The notes under the pieces were generated by a model that ran no database searches, was not told where the DNA came from, and worked only from the letters and a program-made list of their open reading frames with translations. Made by a program: the position numbers and the translations under genes. A stretch of 22,688 nt of DNA from Bacteroidales bacterium UBA6828 (GTDB taxonomy: Bacteria > Bacteroidota > Bacteroidia > Bacteroidales > Paludibacteraceae): positions 1 through 22,688 of the forward strand of contig DKEG01000034.1 in the NCBI GenBank assembly GCA_002452095.1, in the 5' to 3' direction. Below, piece after piece: positions 7,577 through 14,403 of the stretch. The first letter of the stretch is position 1. Every line of letters begins with the position of its first letter.

Positions 7577-7633
7577 ATGTGCAAGTTTGTTTTCTATTTT
7601 GCTTTGATGACCTTTGCACGGGTCACATCGTAA
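7577..7633 (+). CDS. Possible 18-aa hydrophobic peptide in the candidate small RNA
   Basis: An ATG lies about seven bases after the estimated start of the plus-strand transcript and opens MCKFVFYFALMTFARVTS, then TAA. The peptide has a hydrophobic aromatic core (FVFYFALMTF) with one basic residue before and one after, like a leader or type I toxin-like membrane peptide. Its codons sit inside possible RNA stems, so it may be chance. There is no further support. Confidence 0.2.
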   Translation: MCKFVFYFALMTFARVTS

Positions 7634-7681
7634 CAACCGATTAAATTCGTGAAAGTAAGACGCGTTGCGATTTTGCTTATT

Positions 7682-7711
7682 GAGAGTAGTTCCCGCTACT
7701 CTCATTTTTTG
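7682..7711 (+). terminator. Plus-strand intrinsic terminator overlapping the MuF stop codon
   Basis: GAGAGTAG (7682-7689), loop TTCCCG, CTACTCTC (7696-7703), then ATTTTTTG. The stem is perfect and the T-run is on the plus strand, so it ends transcription coming from the 7532 promoter. The MuF stop codon (7702-7704) is inside the hairpin. On the minus strand no T-run follows, so it would not end the MuF message efficiently. Confidence 0.75.
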
Positions 7712-9309
7712 TCCCATTCTTTTCTAAATTCTGTATCAAATCGTCTTGTTTCTGCCCATTGCCTTTTAATTATAATTCTTCTGCTTCCTTTGTATAGCCA
7801 TACCTCCATTACTGATTTATTATGCTGAAAACCGATTTGTAATTGACCACTTGCAGACTGCGCAGTGGCATTCATTTGTACATCAATGATTATGCATTTT
7901 GATTGGTGCGAACCATTGTGTATTGCGTTGTATATTCCCTGCTTCCCATTGGTTATTTTTCCCTCTGCATACAAGAAACTATTTTTGCGTTTCAAAATAT
8001 AGTCCGCACTTACAGAACCACCGATATTTGGTACAAGGTAGGTATTATATCCGCTTTTGGCGATTTTGGACGCAAGGTGTATATTCTTTGGAATTTCATT
8101 CTCATTTTTGAAATCATATTGCTCTGCAGAGTAGCCAAATACGCTTCCCTCTTTGAATGAAAATTGTTTGATAGGTTGATATTCTTCTGCCTGTGTTATG
8201 GAACGTAACAAGTTATTTTTCTCATACCTTGTCTTTGCTGCATATATTGCTTGAATGGCGTTTGTTAATTGTTCATAAGTACCGATAGCAACTGCTGTGG
8301 CAGGAGTAGTTGCCAGTAGTTTTCCTTTTGCTGTCGGTAGGTTTAACTCGCTATTCTTTGCATTATGTTCGTCAAGTTTCTTCTGTGTCTTTGTCGCAAA
8401 ATCTATCTCCTTCCGTATGTTCTCGGGGACGGCTTCGGCGGCAATGGGGATGAGTTGGTGGCGGCAATTCCACCCGCCCACATTGATTTGCAGGTTCTCC
8501 TCGTTTGTTCCCTCTATCATTCCATAAGGCAGGTCGGTCTTGTCGTAGAGTTTGACATCTATGTCGTCCCCGCCGACAATATGGATATGCCCCCGCAACA
8601 GGTCGTGGAACTCGGAACGATGGATATAGCGTTTTTTGAGACACGCCTCACAGAACGGGCGTGTGGTCTCAATCTCACTGCCTACATACTCATACCACTC
8701 GGTATCGAGGTCATCGGTAAAGAGTTTGTTATTTTGCCCCGCATACTGCGACAGAGCCGTAACGGCATAGGTCTTGGCATAGCGGGACAATGCCCCGTTG
8801 CCGCCCGCACTGGTCAGCAGATAGTCGGAGAGTTCCTGCTGCAGGTCGACAAACCTCGCCCCCGATGTAACGGCACGGAGCAACATCTTGTCGAGTTGCG
8901 CGGTTACGTTGGTTGCCAGTCCGTCCCCTGTGAGGGCGGCAATAGTGTTCTCCCGTGCAATGTTCTTGACGAGGTTGTGCTTCTGCTCTGCCACGGACGA
9001 CTGATTTTTGACGGCATAGAAAGACAGTTGCTGCCGATAGATCGTATCGAACACCCCCACCAACTCCCGCACGGCTTGTAGGTAGTCTTTGTTGTTGGCG
9101 AGGCGGTAGAGTTTGGAGCGTATCTGCTGCACCCGTTTGAGGTTGGCAATGCTCGTCTTAATGTTGCCCTGAGGAGTGGTTTCGAGGTTCTTGATAAGCA
9201 GCAGTACCTCCTCAAACATCTTCTGCTCGGAGGTGCTGACTGCCTTGTCAAAAACCGCACTTGCGTGGTCAGAGGTGGCGATTATGTCTTTTATGCCGAT
9301 TTTAGCCAT
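7702..9309 (-). CDS. MuF-like head morphogenesis protein with C-terminal nuclease-type toxin domain
   Basis: Residues 1-300 match the phage Mu gpF (minor head) family: a helical region, then the marker segment TRPFCEAC (216-223) and GGWNCRHQLIPI (278-289). MuF proteins enter the capsid next to the portal. After a linker (about 300-385) comes a separate domain (about 386-535) with FSFKEGSVFGYSAEQYDFK, a helix (HLASKIAKSGYNTYLVPNIG), SADYI (434-438), EGKIT (449-453) and a final VWLYKG strand. This layout resembles the CdiA-CT/phage nuclease domains of polymorphic toxins; the D436...E449-x-K451 pair could be catalytic. The DNA drops from 37/60 GC (8881-8940) to 22/60 (7741-7800) across the domain border, a sign of domain exchange. 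No clear immunity gene follows. The start overlaps the portal stop by eight bases. Confidence 0.85.
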   Translation of the reverse strand: MAKIGIKDIIATSDHASAVFDKAVSTSEQKMFEEVLLLIKNLETTPQGNIKTSIANLKRVQQIRSKLYRLANNKDYLQAVRELVGVFDTIYRQQLSFYAVKNQSSVAEQKHNLVKNIARENTIAALTGDGLATNVTAQLDKMLLRAVTSGARFVDLQQELSDYLLTSAGGNGALSRYAKTYAVTALSQYAGQNNKLFTDDLDTEWYEYVGSEIETTRPFCEACLKKRYIHRSEFHDLLRGHIHIVGGDDIDVKLYDKTDLPYGMIEGTNEENLQINVGGWNCRHQLIPIAAEAVPENIRKEIDFATKTQKKLDEHNAKNSELNLPTAKGKLLATTPATAVAIGTYEQLTNAIQAIYAAKTRYEKNNLLRSITQAEEYQPIKQFSFKEGSVFGYSAEQYDFKNENEIPKNIHLASKIAKSGYNTYLVPNIGGSVSADYILKRKNSFLYAEGKITNGKQGIYNAIHNGSHQSKCIIIDVQMNATAQSASGQLQIGFQHNKSVMEVWLYKGSRRIIIKRQWAETRRFDTEFRKEWDKK

Positions 9310-11188
9310 TTGCTTGCCGTTTAAGCGGTCGTTTTATTTTTTCGGTCTGTTCGCCATCTTGTTTGTCGTTTTCGCCGTGGGCGTTGTCTTTGTCGTTCTG
9401 TTCGTCCGTGGGTAGGTTATTTAACCCTCCGAAGTCAATAGGCTGTGCCTGCTGCTTGGGTTCGTTGGCGGTCTGTACCTCCTCGGCATACTTGCGCATA
9501 GTCTCCATTTTCTGCTCGTAGGTCTTGGCGTAGAATTGCCTGTCCTCATTGACGGCACGGCGCACAAAGGATTGTATATTGCAGGAAATGATATAGTCCT
9601 GCTCGGTAATACCGCCGTTGGAGAGCATAGTCATCTTGTCCTCCTCTTTGACACCGAAAAGCGGGTCGAGGTCGAAAGTGCTTTCCGCCATACGTGCCAC
9701 ATCAGGGTCAGTGCAAAACTGCTTCTTGGCGTAGTCTATTTCGAGTTCGCGCAATACCACAGGGTTGATGTTCGCCTGCCGTGCCGCTGTGAGTTCCGCC
9801 ATAAGGTTCGAAGTATTGAGTATATCGTATTTGGTCGGTACGTTGATATTCGGACACATTGCACGGCGTTGTTCGGGGTTCGGCACGATATTCATATACC
9901 GATACTCACAGACAAGCAAGTACACGCCATCGAGAATACGCACGATGTCCTCGGCTATGGCATTGACAAAGTTATTCAGTTCGTCCCGGTCGAAAGCCTT
10001 TGCTACGCCCGACTGCGCAAGAGGCGTATCTGCCAAAAATTCCATATTGATTGCCGAGAGTGCATCGTATATATGTTGGCGCACCCGCTCGTCTTGCAGG
10101 CGGGCAATGTCAGCGGACTTTTGTATATAGCCGATAGGCGGTGCAGGCAGTTGCTGCTCTCCCGCTTTGGCTGCGCTGATGAGGTGTACCCCGTATGGGC
10201 TGACCTGCAATACCGACCCCGTGCCGTGGCACTTGGTACAGGTATGGGTATTTCCGTCTTTGTCCCGTACCGTTCCTGCTCCGTGGCACTCGGAACACTC
10301 GGAGTTGGTATAGGCGTATTTCTCGGAGTGTATGTGCTGCACAATCTCGGCTTGCAGGTCGGAGTACTCTCGGGCGGCTTCGTCCAAAGAGGGTATCATA
10401 CCCGACAGACGGCTCTCGAAAATAGTCTCATTGTTGGTGCGTGAATGGAATATACCTCCCGCCTTGAATGCTGGCAGGTAACCCATATTATGGTCGTATA
10501 TCTGTACGGCTTGCACATCGCCTTTGCTGTTTACCTGCTCATAGCGGGCAATCTGTGTAGTTGTGATAACGTAGTAAATAGCCCCGTTGGTATTAACTAT
10601 GCGCCCGTTGGTGGAACGATAGGTAGAGGTATCCCGACTTTTGAGGACTATGTATTGTCCCTCGGCATAGTCCATAATCTGGTTGCTGTCGTAGAATTGT
10701 GCCACGGGACGCACATACTCGGCATTACTCTCTGGTATCTCCATTGGTACAACGGCTATGATACCATTTGCGTCGAGCAGGTACTTGCGGAGCAGTTCCG
10801 AAAAAGCCCAGTTTGTGATACTATGGAATACAGGGTAATCCATTTCGCAATACTGCTCCAGCGTCTCGGTTGTCGCAATCACCCTTGGTACGTTCTCGGG
10901 GTCGTACTGGATAGACCAGTCCTGCGAGCGGCGTATCTTCTCAAGCGAGGAAATGACCTTGGAGATACTCTTCTTCGTAATTGGTACGTAAATCTTTGCC
11001 CTGTACTTTTTTATCTCCTCGGGTTCGGACGGACGGCGTTCCTCGATAAGGTCTTTCGGCATAATGCCATAGGCGTGCACTTTGAGTTTGTTTGCCAGCG
11101 TGGTGCAGAGAATGCGGTTTTGGTACGTTACGCCTGCTGCGAATTGTTTCACGTTGGTGGGCGTTAGGATAGTGTTGTCGGTTTGCAT
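9302..11188 (-). CDS. Portal protein with DnaJ-like zinc-finger insertion (628 aa)
   Basis: The gene directly precedes the MuF gene (eight-base overlap), the classic portal-MuF pair, and 628 aa is a little long for a portal. The first 280 residues have the mixed strand/helix layout of the portal wing and clip. A long helical part (about 355-480, ADIARLQDERVRQHIYDALS) fits stem and crown, and the C-terminal 80 residues are charged and Gln/Asn-rich. Inserted at residues 298-324 are two CxxCxGxG repeats (CSECHGAG and CTKCHGTG, 12 residues apart), the pattern of DnaJ cysteine-rich zinc modules. In portals this is unusual; a zinc-stabilised loop facing the head interior or the terminase is a guess. 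The portal call rests on synteny and layout. Confidence 0.8.
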   Translation of the reverse strand: MQTDNTILTPTNVKQFAAGVTYQNRILCTTLANKLKVHAYGIMPKDLIEERRPSEPEEIKKYRAKIYVPITKKSISKVISSLEKIRRSQDWSIQYDPENVPRVIATTETLEQYCEMDYPVFHSITNWAFSELLRKYLLDANGIIAVVPMEIPESNAEYVRPVAQFYDSNQIMDYAEGQYIVLKSRDTSTYRSTNGRIVNTNGAIYYVITTTQIARYEQVNSKGDVQAVQIYDHNMGYLPAFKAGGIFHSRTNNETIFESRLSGMIPSLDEAAREYSDLQAEIVQHIHSEKYAYTNSECSECHGAGTVRDKDGNTHTCTKCHGTGSVLQVSPYGVHLISAAKAGEQQLPAPPIGYIQKSADIARLQDERVRQHIYDALSAINMEFLADTPLAQSGVAKAFDRDELNNFVNAIAEDIVRILDGVYLLVCEYRYMNIVPNPEQRRAMCPNINVPTKYDILNTSNLMAELTAARQANINPVVLRELEIDYAKKQFCTDPDVARMAESTFDLDPLFGVKEEDKMTMLSNGGITEQDYIISCNIQSFVRRAVNEDRQFYAKTYEQKMETMRKYAEEVQTANEPKQQAQPIDFGGLNNLPTDEQNDKDNAHGENDKQDGEQTEKIKRPLKRQANG

Positions 11189-11192
11189 ATTG

Positions 11193-12011
11193 TTAGCAGT
11201 TAGAGTTGCGTTGTGTAACGTTGGTTTTCACTTTGAATGTGGCGCGTGTGAGGCGTATACCGCAGTCGGAATAGGTGTAGTTGTCTTGGTCTATCTCGTA
11301 ACTATCCGACTTGGTTACACGCTCGCCGTTGATATAGACCTCATCGCAAGACAGAGCGGCAACTATCTTCTCGTGCCACTCCTCGGGGATATAGTCCGTC
11401 TCGCCCTCGTACTCTTTGTTAATCGTAGCATATAGGACTATCTGTTCGCCGTTGCGGTTCTCGTATATCTTGTCCGTCTGCTTGTATTGCGGTTTGCTGA
11501 CACGGATAGGCAGAGCGAGTTGTATAGCTGATTTGGTTCGGTTATGTTTGTAAAACGGAAAGCCAAACTGCTCCTCATTGCAGTAGTAGGTAAGCCTTGA
11601 TAGATAGCCGTCCTCGTTGCCCACATAGCGCAGCAGATTGGAATAGGCAAGTATCTCTACATCTGCATTCTCCTCGTCTGAGTCAATCCATAGTCCCACA
11701 AGCCGCAGGCGAAAACACTCCTGCGGAGCAAGATATGTGGCAAGTCTTAAAAGTTTACTCCAGCCATATGTTCTTTGCCCATTCCACGACATTCTACTAC
11801 CAATGGTAATGCTTGTCCGAACCACATCTCCATTGGCTCGTACGAGGTCTATACGCGCATAACAGTCGTTGTATTCGTCAGGGTCGAAGTGACTATGATT
11901 ATCCATATACGCAAAGAACCACAAGGGTATGCTGTCGCACACGGGTATCGGTATTTCTTTTTTGAGCGGGTCAATGCTGTCGCTCCATTGGATAAATTGT
12001 TGTTCTAACAT
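11193..12011 (-). CDS. Hypothetical tail/baseplate-region protein (272 aa)
   Basis: I chose the start MLEQQFIQWSDSIDP at 12011, one base after the stop of the preceding gene; the 16 extra upstream residues overlap that gene. The protein is rich in Tyr, Trp and Asp with many beta-like stretches (YARIDLVRANGDVVRTSITI, RLRLVGLWIDSDEENADVEI), a QLALPIRVSKP strand, and a C-terminal RLTRATFKVKTN. The look is of a beta-sandwich structural protein. It sits between the large tail protein and the portal. Possible roles are a baseplate component or tail-tip adhesion protein. No catalytic motif or signal peptide is seen, and I do not recognise a named family. Confidence 0.75.
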   Translation of the reverse strand: MLEQQFIQWSDSIDPLKKEIPIPVCDSIPLWFFAYMDNHSHFDPDEYNDCYARIDLVRANGDVVRTSITIGSRMSWNGQRTYGWSKLLRLATYLAPQECFRLRLVGLWIDSDEENADVEILAYSNLLRYVGNEDGYLSRLTYYCNEEQFGFPFYKHNRTKSAIQLALPIRVSKPQYKQTDKIYENRNGEQIVLYATINKEYEGETDYIPEEWHEKIVAALSCDEVYINGERVTKSDSYEIDQDNYTYSDCGIRLTRATFKVKTNVTQRNSNC

Positions 12012-12012
12012 A

Positions 12013-14403
12013 TCAGTCTGCTTTTGGTATGAGTTTGAATGTCGCTTCGCCATCGGCAAAGGAGTAGGTAAATTCTTTTATCCACCCGAGTACTCCATCC
12101 ACCTCTATCAGTCCGTATGGGTTGGCTTTTACTTTCTTGTATTCTGCCACCGACAGCGGATAGGTGAATGATATAGTCTCGGCTTTGAACACTCTCGGAA
12201 TAATTACATCGTCCGATGAGGGTACACCTGTATTCACTTGCCCTGTGTTGTCTAACTGATAGGTCTTGTAGTACCGCTCTCGGAGAGTGTAGTTCTCTGT
12301 ATTTTGCTTTATGCCTGCAACCTGCGAACCACTGGGGAGTATTTGTGTATAGGCTGGTATTGCGTTCACGCTATCGGGGATAGTATAAAAGCGTTCCTCA
12401 TCTCCGAGAAACATTGTGGGGATAGTTTCAATCTGTGCTTTATAGTTAATCGTTCCCGATGTGCAGGCAAATGGTTTAATGCCAGCCACACAGAATAGGC
12501 GGTTTATCCAATGGTAGGCATTGCGTGCTGGGGATATTTTGCAGTTGTAGTTCTCGCTTGTTCCTGTTCCGCCACCTACGACCTCGCCTGCATTCTCGTC
12601 AGAGCCTATTCCGTAAGAGTTCCCTTCCTGTCGCATTGCCCAGTAGACAGAGAATAGGAATATATTTTCGTCGTACTTGTATTCTTCGTCCGGGTTTGAT
12701 TTTAGTGCCGCACGGCGGGTCAGTTCCGTGGCGTAGTTATCGGCTATGAACGAGCAGAGTTTGCTCACAGACTGGCTTACGGCTTTCGTTGAGGTGATGA
12801 ACGTACGCTCCGACATAATGCTGTCAATAGAGTTGATGTCTTCGCTTGTGGCGTATTTCTTGTAGCCGATAGTCAGTTCGGAAATAATGAGCGATGTATC
12901 AATGGCTGTCTTTACCTCTTTCGGTGCTGTTATGCGCAGTATCGGGTCGCCTGTTTTGTAGAACCACGACCACCGTTCCATACGGACATAGGTCTTGCCG
13001 TTCTCCTCGGAAAAGCCCCACCCTATGCAGTCTATGGCATCGAGTGCTTCGACAAGTGTCTTGAACGACATCGGCATATTGCGCTCTTTGTCCGTGGTCG
13101 TATATAGCCCACGTATCTTATAGCCGTTTGTTATGACTTTGAGTGCACTATCTCCAAAGTAGTACCCGTATTGGTACTGATTGTCGCTTGTGGCGGTATG
13201 CGGGTTGAGGATACTATCAAATCGGCTGTATAGTTCCGACTTGACTGTCAGTTTGTTTTCACTGATACTTTCCGCCACTTTGTTCAATGCCTCGTGTACA
13301 AACATCGTGTCGGCAGATACCTCCTTGATGAGGTTCGATTTGAGTTCCATTTTCAAAGACGAATCGCTGTCTATCACGATATGAAACGGCGCAAGATTGT
13401 TGAGGTATTGAATGCCGCCTGAATAGTACTGATAGTTGTCGTTCCGTATGAACAGACCAAAAAGCAATGAGTTTAATTGTCCTACCTGTATATACTCGTC
13501 AATGCTTATACTGAATGTCTGTTTGGTGGAGTAGTTGCTATTGCTGGCTACGATGTATTGCCCACTTGTACTAACATTCCCATTCAGTACGAGTTGGGGG
13601 TATATATACAGGTTTGCTGTACCCGACCCTGTATTTGTAAAAAGCGATGTATCAAACACAATGCTCCCTTTGAGTTGCAGGCTGATATGAATGTACGAAC
13701 TATCGTCATAGTCCATATCATCGCTATCCGCTGGCGTATAATAAGAGGAGAATGTCTTGGCGATATTCGGTATTGTATTGTGGTTTTGACTACTTCCGAA
13801 TTTATTTTCACCGACTTTGGACGCTTGGAACCACTTGTCTGCAAGAGAGCCAAACTCATTCAATGACTGCGTATCATATACGAGGTCTATGAATGCCCAT
13901 CGGAACTCGTCGGGAAGTGTACCGTCGTACTGGTATTGCTCTGCCTCTTTGATATAATTTACATACTGAATAACCCGTTGCGGGAGTACAAGCCGTTGCC
14001 ACGGGTACGAGTGTGCAAGGCTCTTGCCGTCAATGGTCTTTGTGCCGTTGAGGTCTATCTCCACATCGGTTCGGTTGTTGAACGTGGTCTTTACTCCCAC
14101 CTCCCCCACTTTGCAGGACACAGAGCAGTAGTCGCTGTATTGCTCCTCGTAGGTGGATAGGTCGAGGACACCGCTGTACATCTCCTCTCCGTCGGCAGTT
14201 ACCCGATAGGTCAGTTCCGTGTCGAGGTCGGTCTGGTAGGCAGCACGAATGAGGTCGGCGGCAGTATTGTAGAACTCCAATGTCTGCTCGCTCACCTCGG
14301 CACTCATTCCGTGGTACTCGCCACGCTTCATTGTCATTTTGAGACTGTCGAACCCGATAGGCTCGTCAATCTCCGTCCCGTTGAGATAATGCTTGATTAC
14401 CAT
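12013..14403 (-). CDS. Large tail / baseplate hub-like protein (796 aa)
   Basis: The gene follows the tape measure gene with a seven-base overlap, the standard position of the distal tail and baseplate hub proteins. The N-terminus (MVIKHYLNGTEIDEPIGFDSLKMTMKRGEYHGMSAEVSEQ and following YRVTADGEEMYSGVLDLSTYEE) has the strand-rich, insertion-ready layout of hub and distal-tail proteins. The middle holds long Ser/Asn/Tyr-rich segments (SSYIHISLQLKGSIVFDTSL) that could be carbohydrate-binding or adhesion domains. The C-terminal ITFSYPLSVAEYKKVKANP-like part (AETISFTYPLS..., IEVDGVLGWIKEFTYSFADGEATFKL) ends with strands typical of baseplate proteins. No lytic enzyme motif was spotted. The role is inferred from position and composition. 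Confidence 0.7.
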   Translation of the reverse strand: MVIKHYLNGTEIDEPIGFDSLKMTMKRGEYHGMSAEVSEQTLEFYNTAADLIRAAYQTDLDTELTYRVTADGEEMYSGVLDLSTYEEQYSDYCSVSCKVGEVGVKTTFNNRTDVEIDLNGTKTIDGKSLAHSYPWQRLVLPQRVIQYVNYIKEAEQYQYDGTLPDEFRWAFIDLVYDTQSLNEFGSLADKWFQASKVGENKFGSSQNHNTIPNIAKTFSSYYTPADSDDMDYDDSSYIHISLQLKGSIVFDTSLFTNTGSGTANLYIYPQLVLNGNVSTSGQYIVASNSNYSTKQTFSISIDEYIQVGQLNSLLFGLFIRNDNYQYYSGGIQYLNNLAPFHIVIDSDSSLKMELKSNLIKEVSADTMFVHEALNKVAESISENKLTVKSELYSRFDSILNPHTATSDNQYQYGYYFGDSALKVITNGYKIRGLYTTTDKERNMPMSFKTLVEALDAIDCIGWGFSEENGKTYVRMERWSWFYKTGDPILRITAPKEVKTAIDTSLIISELTIGYKKYATSEDINSIDSIMSERTFITSTKAVSQSVSKLCSFIADNYATELTRRAALKSNPDEEYKYDENIFLFSVYWAMRQEGNSYGIGSDENAGEVVGGGTGTSENYNCKISPARNAYHWINRLFCVAGIKPFACTSGTINYKAQIETIPTMFLGDEERFYTIPDSVNAIPAYTQILPSGSQVAGIKQNTENYTLRERYYKTYQLDNTGQVNTGVPSSDDVIIPRVFKAETISFTYPLSVAEYKKVKANPYGLIEVDGVLGWIKEFTYSFADGEATFKLIPKAD

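Larger units (their letters stand above)
7570..7711 (+). ncRNA. Candidate structured small RNA, convergent to the MuF toxin gene
   Basis: About 142 bases lie between a perfect plus-strand promoter (7532-7563) and a plus-strand intrinsic terminator (7682-7711). Hand folding gives AACAAA/TTTGTT around 7572-7591; a GATGACC ... GGTCACATC stem with a two-base bulge and TTTGCACG loop around 7607-7630; a CGTAAC/GTTGCG closing stem; and the 8-bp terminator stem. The start site is an estimate. The RNA is antisense to any read-through from MuF toward queC and its last ten bases overlap the MuF coding end. An 18-codon ORF at 7577 lies inside. It could be a regulatory RNA, a small mRNA, or a conserved mobile piece. 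I recognise no known RNA family. Confidence 0.55.

Noticed and set aside
7517..7717. A 66-codon minus-strand frame after the MuF gene, considered as immunity gene
   Set aside because: It starts inside the MuF coding end, passes through the terminator hairpin and is fully antisense to the candidate RNA; the residues show no protein-like pattern. Kept only as a remote option.
9536..10444. A 302-codon open frame on the plus strand
   Set aside because: It lies wholly antisense to the portal gene, has no promoter, and its residues (Arg, His, Cys, Val rich) look like a mirror of a GC-rich gene.
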